A DNA stretch of 16,971 nucleotides from an uncultured Oscillospiraceae bacterium (GTDB taxonomy: Bacteria; Bacillota; Clostridia; Oscillospirales; Acutalibacteraceae). The notes under the pieces are model-generated. The model was not told the DNA's origin, ran no database searches, and worked only from the letters and a program-made list of their open reading frames with translations. The DNA lies in the NCBI GenBank assembly GCA_900554525.1, contig USHL01000009.1, forward strand, positions 1 through 16,971. The letters are read 5' to 3'. Shown here piece by piece: positions 6,209 through 14,355 of this stretch (within the stretch, counting starts at the first letter, position 1; each line of letters begins with the position of its first letter). A program made the position numbers and the translations under genes.

Positions 6209-9200
6209 TTAAAACATCGAAATCTGGTTGGTGTCGGGCAGATCGTTCATAGCCCCGAGGTCTGCGAGGTTCTGAATAATAGTCTTCGAAACCCCTGCCT
6301 CTATCTGGAAATCCTCGCGCGAAACGAAATTCCCCTTCTGCGCGGCTTCATATATAGAGTACGCCGCCTTTTCGCCGACCCCTCCGAGCGCCCCGAAGGG
6401 CAGCCGCATTCTGCCGTTTTCGGGCAGATACTTCATCGCGTGCGACTTTGTAATATCAATCGGCAGAACCTCTATCCCGCGCGACATCATCTCGTTGAAG
6501 ATGAGCATGGTCTCGTAAACGTCCAGCTCCTTTTTGCTGGCCTCGCGCCCCTTTGCCTTGATATCCCGCAGATAGCGCCGCACGGCCTCCTGCCCCTGAA
6601 TAACGGTCGGCACGTCGACGTCCTCCGGCCGCGCCGTGAAATAGGCGCAGTAAAACTCAAGCGGGCGGTGCACCTTGTACCAGGCAAGCCTCAGCGCCGA
6701 AATGACATACGCCGCCGCGTGGGCCTTCGGGAACATATACTTTATCTTGTGACAGCTTTCAATATACCATTCGGGCACGCCGTGGTCGCGCATATCCTGC
6801 TCCATTGCGCCCCACTCCTCGGCCGAGACCTTGCCCTTGGCGACCAGCCCCTTACGCACCGTTTCGGTGATTTTAAAGGCGCGGCCCTCTTCCAGACCCT
6901 TGTGTATAAGGTATACCATTATATTGTCACGTGTTCCGATAACCTCCGAAATCGTGCAGACTCCGCTGTCTATCAGATCCTTGGCGTTGCCGAGCCAGAC
7001 GTCGGTGCCGTGTGAAAGCCCAGAAATCTGCAAAAGGTCGGAAAAGTTTTTCGGCTTGCAGTCAATCAGCATTTCGCGGACAAACTTTGTGCCGAACTCG
7101 GGCAGACAGTAGGTTCCGGTTCGGGAGTCTATGTCCTCCGGGGTAACCCCCAGCGCCTCGGTCGAAACGAAGAGGCTGTACACCTCCGGGTCGGACATCG
7201 AAACCTCGCTTACCGGTATGCCGGTATACTCCTCTAAATATTTATATGTAGTCGGCACCACATGCCCCAGCTCGTCCAGCTTTAAAATGGTATCGTGTAT
7301 TGAGTGGAAGTCAAAATGCGTGGTGATAATATCCGAATTAACGTCGTCCGCCGGGTGCTGAACCGGGCAGAAGTCGTATATCGTATTGGTGCGCGGCACG
7401 ACTATCATACCCGCCGGGTGCTGGCCGGTGGTCTGCTTTATCTTGGCCTTTTCCACAAGCGAGGCCAGACGGTTCAGCTCGGCGTTGCTCAGCGTTATGC
7501 CCTTTTTCTCGGCATAGGCCTTGGCAAAGCCGAAGGCCGTCTTTTCGGCGACCGTCGAAATCGTCCCCGCCTTGAAAACGTTTTCCCGCCCGAACAGCGT
7601 TTCGGTGTATTTCTGCACCTCGTTCTGCACCTCGTCCGAGAAATTAAGGTCGATATCGGGCACCTTGTCGCCCTTAAAGCCCAGAAACGTCTCGAACGGG
7701 ATATCGTGACCATCGCGGTTATACTCTGCGCCGCAGACGGGGCATTTCTTTTCGGGCAGATCGAAGCCGGAGCCGACCTCGCCCTTTAAGAAAAACTCGC
7801 TGTGGCGGCATTTCGGGCAGACATAGTGCGGCGGGAGCGGGTTGACCTCCGAGATTCCCGCCATCGTTGCGGCAAACGACGAGCCGACCGACCCACGCGA
7901 GCCGACCAGATACCCATGCTCCTCGCTGTATGCCACCAGCTTCTGCGCCGTGACGTACATTATTGAAAACCCGTTGTTGATAATCGAGTCAAGCTCTTTT
8001 TTAAGCCGCTTTTCGACCACCTCCGGCAGCTCGTCCCCGTAAAGGTCATGCGCCCTGCCCCAGCAGATGTCGCGCAGCATATCGTCCGAGCCCTCGATTA
8101 TCGGCGGATAGTTGCCCTCCGGCACCGGAATGACGTCGCCGTCTATCATATCGGCGATTTTGTTCGGGTTGTCGATGACAAACTCCTTCGCCCGCTCCCC
8201 GAAATAGTCGAAGTCGGCCAGCATCTCATCGGTGGTTTTAAGGTAAAGCGGCGCCTGATTGTCGAAATCGTCAAAGCCCTGCCCCGCCATAAGTATCTTG
8301 CGGATTATGTCGTCGCTCTTTTTCAGGAAATGCACGTCGCCCGTCGCCACGACCGGCTTGCCCAGCTCGTCGCCGAGCTCCACCACCTTGCGGTTGAAGT
8401 CCTTTATGACCTCCTCGCCCGTCACCTTTTTAAAGCGGTTGGGGGTTACCTCGCCGGTCTTTTTGTCCTTTTTATCGGGCAGCGCGGATTCCCTTACCAT
8501 AAAGGCGTTGTTGCCTATCGGCTGTATTTCCAAATAATCGTAATAAGAGGCGATGCGTACAAGCTCGTCATGCGGCTTTTCGTCCACTATCGCGCGGTAA
8601 AGCTCGCCCTGCTCGCAGGCGGAGCCTAAAATAAGCCCCTCCCGCAGTTCGTCCAGCCTGCTTCTGAGGGTCAGCGGCCTGCCCTTGAAATTTTCAAGAT
8701 GCGCGGAAGAAACCAGCTTGTAAAGATTTTTAAGCCCTGTAAGGTTTTTCACCAGAATTATCTGATGATACCTCATTTTGGCAAGCTGCTTGGCGTTAAG
8801 CCCCGTAATATCGTTGGTAACGTCGTCGACAAAATAAGCCTCGACGCCGTATATAACCTTGAAATCGCCGCCCGCCTTGCGTATCGCCTTGACCTCGCCC
8901 GCCGCCGCGGGATAGGCCTGCACCACGCCGTGGTCGGTAATGGCAACGGCCCTGTGCCCCCATTCATAGGCCTGCCGCACAATGGAATCGGCGGAGGACA
9001 CCGCGTCCTTTGCCGACATATTGGTGTGGCAGTGCAGCTCGACCCTTTTTTCGCCCTCATGCGAGTCGGTTTCGGTGTACTTCTGCAAAAGCGCCATCGC
9101 CTTCGGGCGCACCGTAAATTCCTTTTTGTAATTATCAAATTCGTAGGTGCCGTTGACTAAAATCAGCGCGCCGTCCCTGACGGGCGCCACCTCGCCCATA

Positions 9201-10177
9201 CGTTCGGGATCAATGAACATAGCCGCGTAGAGCGAGTTGGTGTAATCGCTGAAGGAAAAGGAAAGGATATTCCTCTCGCCGCGGCGGGTGTTGATGGTCC
9301 GCACCTCGGTGCTGAAGACCTCGCCCCAGCAGCAGACCTCCGGGCCTTTGGCGGCTCCGCCGTAGGCGGCCGCCTCGTCCGGGTCGCCCAGCTGTGAAAT
9401 TTCGAGCATGCTTTTCACATTGGTATCTATGCGCCTGCCGTAAAAAAGCTTGGGATTGTCAAGGTAGCAGACTCCGTTTTCCGGGCGCTCCGAGCGCTTT
9501 TCAAACTTGATTTCGGTTTTGGGCGCGGCCGCTTTCTCTGATTTTTTCGGAGCCTGTCCTGTCCTGCCCTGCGCGCCCGGCTGTGCCGATGTGCCGCCAA
9601 ACGGTAACCCGCCGTTACCGTCCGCCGTATTTACAGCAGCCCCCGCGCCGGCCGCATATTCCTCACGCGGCCCGTGTTCCCCGTCGGGAGTCAAAATATC
9701 CACCGTTTCAAGCTGACCCGCGAAGGAAAGCGATATCTCCAGCCCGAAGCGCTCCTTAACCGCGGCGCAGAACAGCTTTTCAAAGCCGCCCGCGGCAATG
9801 GCGGCAAAGCCTCCGTACCTCAGGGTTATTTCAACATTTCCGTCTGATATAGCATATTCCGCGCCGTTGAAATAGCCGTTGAAAACGGGGTTTTTAAGCT
9901 TCAGCTCCGCCGCGATATCGGCGCAGGCGGCGGAGGAAAACGCGTCGGAGGAAAAAACCGCCGAGACAGTGCATAAGACAAGCCGAAGAATATTTTTCAG
10001 CTCATCCTGCAATGCGAGCATGTCCGCTCTGCTTATGTATTCCGCCGAATAAAGACCGAGCTTTAAGGCGCGCTCCTCTACGTCAAGCTCGCAGTGTGTG
10101 ACCTCGGCCTTTCCCGCGGCTTTTTTTAATTCATCTGTCAGATAACCGTCAAAGACCTCCGACAATAATGGTTTCAC
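6209..10177 (-). CDS. polC: PolC-type DNA polymerase III alpha subunit without exonuclease domain
   Basis: PolC is the main replicative DNA polymerase of low-GC Gram-positive bacteria. The 1322 residues show an N-terminal region, an Ala/Gly/Pro-rich linker (about 160-220), an OB-fold part (about 270-360), a PHP domain (about 378-620), a four-cysteine zinc site (C787, C790, C812, C815), the palm motif PDIDLNF with D841 and D843, the YMFPKAHAAAYV helix (about 1147-1158), a helix-hairpin-helix near 1260 and a clamp-binding end NQISMF. PHP metal ligands look intact (H382, H384, D391, H416, E446, H471, C521, D614, H616). The roughly 180-residue DEDD exonuclease that normally splits the PHP domain is absent; only about 20 residues stand there. 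Start GTG 10177 follows a GGAG site. Last gene of the rseP-ispG-polC group. Confidence 0.97.
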   Translation of the reverse strand: MKPLLSEVFDGYLTDELKKAAGKAEVTHCELDVEERALKLGLYSAEYISRADMLALQDELKNILRLVLCTVSAVFSSDAFSSAACADIAAELKLKNPVFNGYFNGAEYAISDGNVEITLRYGGFAAIAAGGFEKLFCAAVKERFGLEISLSFAGQLETVDILTPDGEHGPREEYAAGAGAAVNTADGNGGLPFGGTSAQPGAQGRTGQAPKKSEKAAAPKTEIKFEKRSERPENGVCYLDNPKLFYGRRIDTNVKSMLEISQLGDPDEAAAYGGAAKGPEVCCWGEVFSTEVRTINTRRGERNILSFSFSDYTNSLYAAMFIDPERMGEVAPVRDGALILVNGTYEFDNYKKEFTVRPKAMALLQKYTETDSHEGEKRVELHCHTNMSAKDAVSSADSIVRQAYEWGHRAVAITDHGVVQAYPAAAGEVKAIRKAGGDFKVIYGVEAYFVDDVTNDITGLNAKQLAKMRYHQIILVKNLTGLKNLYKLVSSAHLENFKGRPLTLRSRLDELREGLILGSACEQGELYRAIVDEKPHDELVRIASYYDYLEIQPIGNNAFMVRESALPDKKDKKTGEVTPNRFKKVTGEEVIKDFNRKVVELGDELGKPVVATGDVHFLKKSDDIIRKILMAGQGFDDFDNQAPLYLKTTDEMLADFDYFGERAKEFVIDNPNKIADMIDGDVIPVPEGNYPPIIEGSDDMLRDICWGRAHDLYGDELPEVVEKRLKKELDSIINNGFSIMYVTAQKLVAYSEEHGYLVGSRGSVGSSFAATMAGISEVNPLPPHYVCPKCRHSEFFLKGEVGSGFDLPEKKCPVCGAEYNRDGHDIPFETFLGFKGDKVPDIDLNFSDEVQNEVQKYTETLFGRENVFKAGTISTVAEKTAFGFAKAYAEKKGITLSNAELNRLASLVEKAKIKQTTGQHPAGMIVVPRTNTIYDFCPVQHPADDVNSDIITTHFDFHSIHDTILKLDELGHVVPTTYKYLEEYTGIPVSEVSMSDPEVYSLFVSTEALGVTPEDIDSRTGTYCLPEFGTKFVREMLIDCKPKNFSDLLQISGLSHGTDVWLGNAKDLIDSGVCTISEVIGTRDNIMVYLIHKGLEEGRAFKITETVRKGLVAKGKVSAEEWGAMEQDMRDHGVPEWYIESCHKIKYMFPKAHAAAYVISALRLAWYKVHRPLEFYCAYFTARPEDVDVPTVIQGQEAVRRYLRDIKAKGREASKKELDVYETMLIFNEMMSRGIEVLPIDITKSHAMKYLPENGRMRLPFGALGGVGEKAAYSIYEAAQKGNFVSREDFQIEAGVSKTIIQNLADLGAMNDLPDTNQISMF

Positions 10178-10205
10178 TTTAAATTACACTCCGTTTTTTT
10201 AATAT

Positions 10206-10484
10206 GCGGCTCTTCCTGCGAAACTCAGGCTCCCGCAAATCCGCGCCGCTTTTTTAGTCTGCGGCTCTCTCCGCGAAACTCAGGCTCCCGCAAATCCGTG
10301 CCGCTTTTTTAGTCTGCGGCTTTTTTTAGTTTGCGGCTCTCTCTGCAAAGCTCAAGCCCTTGCAAACCGGTGCCGCTTTTTAGGGACGGCTACTTGTGCA
10401 AAGCTCAAGCCCCTGCAAATCCAGGCCGCTTTTTTAGTTTGCGGCTCTTCCTGCGAAACTCAAGCCCCCGCAAACCCGTGCCGC
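10206..10484 (-). repeat. Array A: five tandem 44-nt hairpin units between ispG and polC
   Basis: Five units, each exactly 44 nt, lie at 10206-10249, 10261-10304, 10333-10376, 10386-10429 and 10441-10484. A 17-nt stub at 10316-10332 is a duplicated GCGGC plus linker. On the plus strand each unit runs GCGGC, 6 nt, TGCG, 13 nt, CGCA, 7 nt, GCCGC and is followed by TTTTTTAGTCT. The transcribed minus strand therefore has AAAAAAGCGGC before each hairpin. Units 3 and 4 have TGCA/TGCA in place of TGCG/CGCA, so pairing is kept. Unit 5 ends on the last base of the ispG stop codon; unit 1 leads through an A-tract into the polC ribosome binding site. The array fills practically the whole 306-nt gap. Confidence 0.9.
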
Positions 10485-11536
10485 TAAAGCTTCTCGACTT
10501 CCTCCAAAAGCGCGTCCAGAAGCGCCTCCTCCGGCAGCTTTTTTACAATTTCACCCTTTTTGAAAAGCACGCCGCAGCCGTCTCCTCCCGCGATGCCGAC
10601 GTCAGCCTCTCTGGCCTCGCCCGGACCGTTTACCACACAGCCCATCACCGCGACGGTAATATCCTTTTTAACGTTTTTTAGCCGTTTTTCAGCCTCGTTG
10701 GCAAGCGCGATAAGGTTTATTTTCGTTCTTCCGCAGGTGGGGCAGGAAACGAATCTCACCCCTCCGCCGCGAAGTCCCAGCGCCCGCAGAAGCTCGGCTC
10801 CGGCCTCTACCTCTTTTATCGGGTCATCGGTCAGCGAAACACGTATCGTAGCGCCGATGCCGCGCAGCAGCAATCCGCCGATGCCGGCCGCCGACTTCAC
10901 GGTGCCCGCACCCGCCGTACCCGCCTCGGTCACCCCGAGATGCAGCGGATACCTGCACCGCTCGGCCGCCAGCACATATGCCTTATACATTTTGCTCACG
11001 TCAGAGGATTTCAGCGAAAGCACAATATCGGTAAAATCAAATTTTTCCAGCAGTGAAATATGATAAAGCCCGCTTTCGACCATAGCTTCAGGGGTCGGCG
11101 AGCCGTATTTTTCAAGTATGCTTTTTTCAAGCGAGCCGGAGTTTACCCCTATCCTTATCGGCACGCCGGCTCTGCGGCAGGCGTCGGCGACCGCCTTTAC
11201 ACGGCTGTCGTCCCCGATATTTCCGGGATTGATCCGTATCTTGTCGGCGCCGGCCGCCACGCTTTCGAGCGCCAGACGGTAATCGAAATGAATATCCGCC
11301 ACCACGGGGATTTTTATGCTTTCCTTTAAAGCGGCAAGCGTCTTTACCGCTTCGCTGTCGGGGACCGAGACCCGCAGTATATCGCAGCCCGCCGCCTCAA
11401 GGCGTTTTGCCTCGGCGACGTTGCCCTCCGTATCATGCGCCGGCACCGCCAGCATAGACTGCACCGTAACCGGCGCGCCGCCGCCTATATCGACCCCGCC
11501 CGCCGTTACCTTAACTGTTTTATCGTTCGTATACAT
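10484..11536 (-). CDS. ispG: 4-Hydroxy-3-methylbut-2-enyl diphosphate synthase
   Basis: IspG (GcpE) converts methylerythritol cyclodiphosphate to HMBPP in the MEP pathway of isoprenoid synthesis, using a [4Fe-4S] cluster. The 350-residue product has an N-terminal TIM-barrel part (VQSMLAVPAHD, ADIHFDYRLAL, RINPGNIG, LGVTEAGTAGAG) and a C-terminal cluster domain with ligands C265 and C268 (CPTCGR), C300 and E307 (GCVVNGPGE). Length is typical of the two-domain bacterial form. ATG 11536 comes one nucleotide after the rseP stop, so the two are surely cotranscribed and perhaps translationally coupled. The stop overlaps the last base of hairpin array A. Confidence 0.97.
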   Translation of the reverse strand: MYTNDKTVKVTAGGVDIGGGAPVTVQSMLAVPAHDTEGNVAEAKRLEAAGCDILRVSVPDSEAVKTLAALKESIKIPVVADIHFDYRLALESVAAGADKIRINPGNIGDDSRVKAVADACRRAGVPIRIGVNSGSLEKSILEKYGSPTPEAMVESGLYHISLLEKFDFTDIVLSLKSSDVSKMYKAYVLAAERCRYPLHLGVTEAGTAGAGTVKSAAGIGGLLLRGIGATIRVSLTDDPIKEVEAGAELLRALGLRGGGVRFVSCPTCGRTKINLIALANEAEKRLKNVKKDITVAVMGCVVNGPGEAREADVGIAGGDGCGVLFKKGEIVKKLPEEALLDALLEEVEKL

Positions 11537-11537
11537 A

Positions 11538-12593
11538 TTACTTCACTATCAGCGCCCAGATATCCTTTGCGGTGATGAGCAGCATAAACCCTATCAGCAG
11601 GATAAATCCCGCCGCATGCACCCACGCCTCGTACTTCTGCGGCACCGGCTTTCTGAAAATCATTTCTATTAAAATAAACAGCAGTCTGCCTCCGTCGAGC
11701 GCCGGCACCGGCAGGAGATTGAAAATCCCCAGATTTATGCTTATCAGCGCCATTATCGGCAGAATATTCTTAAGGCTCTGCTTGGCCGCGTCGCCTATCA
11801 CTGCGGTTACGCCGACTGGCCCCGACATCGCGCTGATGCCGTATTTGCCCGAAATCAGGTCGATAAGCGAGCGCCAGACAACCGCGCAGTAGGAAATCGA
11901 CGTATCGACCGTCTGCTTTATAAAGGAGCCGAAGGTCTTCTCAACGCCGTAAACGTAAAAATCCACCGTCAGATAGCTTATGCCGTCCGCCTCGGAGGTT
12001 TTAAAGGCGACGTCCTTCAGTTCGACTTTCTTGCCGTCCCGCTTTACCGTCATATCGATCTTCCCGTCATCGACGTTTGTAAAGGCATAGCTCAGGTCAT
12101 AGGTCGTAAATATCCTCCGCCCGTCGACCTCGATTATCTTGTCGTCTACCTGGAGCCCGCTCTCGCTGCTCACCGCGCCGTCGTAAAACTCAGCGACGGT
12201 TGTGGAATTAAAGGCCTTTTCCGGCGCCAGCGATATCGCAACTATTATCAGCCCCAGCAGCAGATTGAAGACAGCCCCCATCGCGACGATTATAAACCGC
12301 CGCCACGGCCGCTTGTTGCAGAAGGCGCGGCTGTCGGAGCTTTCGTCGTCCTCGCCCTCCATAGCGCAGTAGCCGCCGAGCGGTATAAGCGAAAGCTTGT
12401 ATTCGGTTTCGCCCAATCTTTTGCCGAAGAGCTTAGGGCCGAAGCCGACCGAAAACTCATTTACCCGCACGCCGAGCAGCTTTGCGGCGATAAAATGACC
12501 GAATTCATGTATTAATATCAGCGTCAGGAACAAAAGCACTGCGACAAGATAAGGCCAGACGTTGTTCCATACATTGAAAAAAGCAGAAATCAC
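11538..12593 (-). CDS. rseP: RseP-family site-2 membrane metalloprotease
   Basis: RseP (RasP) is an intramembrane zinc protease that cuts anti-sigma factors and remnant signal peptides. The 351 residues show a first membrane helix with the zinc motif HEFGH (29-33), an ENR/K-like FSVGFGP segment, a second helix near 100-125, a PDZ domain (about 130-215), an MSGPVG motif and the second active-site motif NLLPVPALDGG (292-302, D300 as ligand), then a C-terminal helix. GTG 12593 is chosen: AGAGGTG stands at 12598-12604, and the longer frame upstream only reads through the hairpin array. In many Firmicutes dxr and cdsA precede this gene; here a hairpin array and a phage-type gene do. No separate promoter was found. 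Confidence 0.95.
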   Translation of the reverse strand: MISAFFNVWNNVWPYLVAVLLFLTLILIHEFGHFIAAKLLGVRVNEFSVGFGPKLFGKRLGETEYKLSLIPLGGYCAMEGEDDESSDSRAFCNKRPWRRFIIVAMGAVFNLLLGLIIVAISLAPEKAFNSTTVAEFYDGAVSSESGLQVDDKIIEVDGRRIFTTYDLSYAFTNVDDGKIDMTVKRDGKKVELKDVAFKTSEADGISYLTVDFYVYGVEKTFGSFIKQTVDTSISYCAVVWRSLIDLISGKYGISAMSGPVGVTAVIGDAAKQSLKNILPIMALISINLGIFNLLPVPALDGGRLLFILIEMIFRKPVPQKYEAWVHAAGFILLIGFMLLITAKDIWALIVK

Positions 12594-12614
12594 GAAACAC
12601 CTCTTTTTTAATTT

Positions 12615-12862
12615 GCGGCTCCTTGTGCGAAAGACAGGCTCCAACAAACCCGTGCCGCTTTTTTAATCTGCGGCTCTTTCTGCGAAAGACTTGCCGCCCG
12701 CAAACCCATGCCGCTTTTTTAGTCTGCGGCTCCTTGTGCGAAAGACAGGCTCCCCACAAACCCATGCCGCTTTTTTAGGGGCGGCTCTCCCTGCAAAGCT
12801 AAGGCCCGTGCAGACCCATGCCGCTTTTTTAGTCTGCGGCTCCTTGTGCACAGGCCGGCTTT
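12615..12862 (-). repeat. Array B: four tandem hairpin units plus a partial one, before rseP
   Basis: Units lie at 12615-12658 (44 nt), 12670-12714 (45), 12726-12770 (45) and 12781-12824 (44), with a degenerate fifth from 12836 to about 12862. Period is 55-56 bp. They have the same make-up and the same orientation to transcription as array A: outer stem GCGGC/GCCGC and T6AGTCT linkers on the plus strand. The inner stem is TGCG/CGCA or TGCA/TGCA; where these fail (units 1 and 3) a shifted stem TTGT/ACAA or TTGTG/CACAA can form. The unit next to rseP runs through AAATTAAAAAA into its AGAGGTG site. The array fills the gap between the phage-type gene (stop 12880) and rseP. Confidence 0.9.
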
Positions 12863-12879
12863 TCAAAAAATGCCCCCGC

Positions 12880-13317
12880 TTAATAATCCGCCACACCGTA
12901 GGTCGCGACAGTATATTTATACAGAGCCTTATCCTTTATGCGGTAAACCTGCGCTCTCTCAAGCCCGGTCTGCTCGCACAGGTCGTCGATATAACCGCTT
13001 GTCCGGCGCATATAAAAGCCGTCAAGTATTCTCCGCTCCTCGTCGGAAAGGCTCTCAAGCCCGCGTCGGGTAGTATCGGTAAGCCGTTTTACCGCGCTGT
13101 AATTAAGCTTCAGCCTCTCGCGCTCCACGATATTGTTTATAAGCGCATCCTCCATATGCGAGGCGCCGCCCCTGACCGGCTCTTTATCGGCGGCAGCCGC
13201 CTTGAGACCGTCCATCGTTTCATTGAGCGCCTGCACCCTCTCTTTAAGGCTGTCAAGCGCCGCCTCTCGGCCGTAATAGTTTTGCAGATCGTCAATAGCT
13301 GTCTTTTTCCAGTTCAT
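12880..13317 (-). CDS. Phage-type regulator with sigma-region-4-like C-terminus (DUF1492-like)
   Basis: The 145-residue product starts MNWKKTAIDDLQNYYGREAA, has a long helical, probably coiled N-terminal half (about 1-90), and a C-terminal helix-turn-helix: LSDEERRILDGFYM followed by GYIDDLCEQTGLERAQVYRIKDKAL. This layout is that of DUF1492/ArpU-like proteins found in prophages of Clostridia, thought to act as late transcription regulators. ATG 13317 has an AAAGGA site overlapping the end of the upstream gene, 3 nt away, so the two are coupled. Its target is unknown. Family naming rests on memory of the layout and not on a search. Confidence 0.75.
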   Translation of the reverse strand: MNWKKTAIDDLQNYYGREAALDSLKERVQALNETMDGLKAAAADKEPVRGGASHMEDALINNIVERERLKLNYSAVKRLTDTTRRGLESLSDEERRILDGFYMRRTSGYIDDLCEQTGLERAQVYRIKDKALYKYTVATYGVADY

Positions 13318-13320
13318 ATT

Positions 13321-14082
13321 TTAATCCTTTCTGTTAAGCATTTCTTCAAATAATTCAATATCGTACCCCGCGTAATTGCCGTTTTCCCGCCTTTCGGTAA
13401 CCGACCATTCCTTCGCCTTGGCACGCCAATCGGTTATATTCTTCCAGCCCGACGCCGAATAGTAGTAGTAAAACTTGGCGGCGTCTATCCGCAGATGCTC
13501 GTCCCGCACATATTGCTTTACCTCCTCAAGCTCAGGCGGGCCGCTTCTCTGACCCCGAAGGGTTTTATTCTCTTTTTCTTTTACTTTACTTTGTGTATTA
13601 TCGGTATTTTTAACGGGGTTATTTATATCGGAAACCGACTTAAATTCAAGCTTACGCATAATTCCGCCGGTAACGTCGCGGCGGTCGTTTATGTCAAGCA
13701 GCCAGTATTCCCCGATTATCGGTATAACCTCACGGCTTTGGAACATACGTATGTACCTGCGCTGTATACCCGCCGATGTCAGCACTCCGAACCGCCTGAA
13801 CACTCCCCCGTCAAAAAAATTGCAGCCTATGCACCCCGAAACAAATTTTTCCACCAGCTCCGGGGTTATCCCGCAGCCCGCGCCGTCGGCCGTAAGCATG
13901 CATTTTTCCCTGGACCAGACGGCATAGTAGCCCTCCTTGGCATAGAGATCGCAAATCAGATAATCAAGCAGATACATCCCTTCGGCGCCGAACTCCGAGC
14001 GCAAAAGCCTTACCTTGTCGTCGGAATAAAAATTCGTATCCTTCGGAAAGTAATCAACCCCGTCCTTCAAAGGCCGAGCCAT
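13321..14082 (-). CDS. Phage-type replication initiation protein (DUF4373 / Lin1244-like N-terminus)
   Basis: The 253-residue product begins MARPLKDGVDYFPKDTNFYS, the hallmark of the Lin1244/Lin1753-like (DUF4373) domain, which resembles the winged-helix start of DnaD-type primosome proteins (about 1-130). A charged linker with SKVKEKENKTLRGQRSG follows, then a C-terminal part with FYYYYSASGWKNITDWRAKAKEW, a pattern common to phage replication proteins. ATG 14082 is chosen because GGGAGGG lies 8 nt upstream and the family starts there. It overlaps the stop of the small zinc-ribbon gene by one base (TGATG). It probably recruits helicase to an element origin; whether any replication still happens is unknown. 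Confidence 0.8.
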   Translation of the reverse strand: MARPLKDGVDYFPKDTNFYSDDKVRLLRSEFGAEGMYLLDYLICDLYAKEGYYAVWSREKCMLTADGAGCGITPELVEKFVSGCIGCNFFDGGVFRRFGVLTSAGIQRRYIRMFQSREVIPIIGEYWLLDINDRRDVTGGIMRKLEFKSVSDINNPVKNTDNTQSKVKEKENKTLRGQRSGPPELEEVKQYVRDEHLRIDAAKFYYYYSASGWKNITDWRAKAKEWSVTERRENGNYAGYDIELFEEMLNRKD

Positions 14083-14225
14083 CAGCCGCCCTCCCTTCCC
14101 GCCTCGCCGTAGCAGAAGCTTCCGCAGCACGGACAGACGCAGAACTCCTCCCGCCCAACCGGACGGAGCTCGTAATAAACCTCCGGCTCGTCAAACTCCC
14201 CCGCGCAGTCGCGGCATTTGTACAT
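14082..14225 (-). CDS. Small zinc-ribbon protein, 47 residues
   Basis: This short gene encodes MYKCRDCAGEF followed by an acidic middle and EEFCVCPCCGSFC. The two cysteine pairs CxxC and CPCC/CxxC form a rubredoxin-knuckle type zinc ribbon. Such miniproteins often stand just before the replication gene in clostridial prophages. Two ATGs are possible, 14231 and 14225. The GGAGG site ends only 1 nt before the first but 7 nt before the second, so 14225 is preferred. The stop overlaps the next start (TGATG), pointing to coupled translation. It is the first gene of the leftward transcript. Function unknown; a protein- or nucleic-acid-binding role is a guess. Confidence 0.8.
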   Translation of the reverse strand: MYKCRDCAGEFDEPEVYYELRPVGREEFCVCPCCGSFCYGEAGREGG

Positions 14226-14286
14226 ATGCATTCCTCCCTCGGTCCTGAGTCCTGTTTTTGGGACTGTCGGACAAATATAATATTAC

Positions 14287-14319
14287 CACAAGGAAAATAT
14301 TACCTGATTTTCCCTTGTG
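14287..14319. promoter_or_regulatory. Long inverted repeat in the leftward leader
   Basis: CACAAGGAAAAT (14287-14298) and ATTTTCCCTTGTG (14307-14319) are complementary over 12 bp with one extra C, around the loop ATTACCTG. It stands just upstream of the rightward -35 box and about 90-120 nt into the leftward transcript. No T-run follows. ATATTACC is also present as a direct repeat at 14280-14287 and 14297-14304. It may be an attenuator hairpin or a site for a second regulator. Confidence 0.6.
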
Positions 14320-14326
14320 CAGGGAC

Positions 14327-14355
14327 TTGACATTCACAGAAATCCGTAATATACT
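14327..14355 (+). promoter_or_regulatory. Rightward promoter for the repressor operon
   Basis: TTGACA (14327-14332) and TATACT (14350-14355) with a 17-bp spacer. Operator O1 fills the spacer. Start would be near 14362, giving a leader of about 150 nt before the repressor ATG, across the other operators. This predicts autoregulation. Confidence 0.85.

Noticed and set aside
10206..12862. CRISPR arrays
   Set aside because: The units are similar along their whole length, differ by point changes, and have no unique spacers; no cas gene is near.
12505..12896. Two overlapping frames reading through array B, giving KEPQTKKAAWVC- and SRRLKKRHGFAG-like repeats
   Set aside because: The frame shifts with every 55-56-bp unit, there is no consistent start or ribosome binding site, and one frame runs into the rseP coding region out of phase. 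They are by-products of the repeat.
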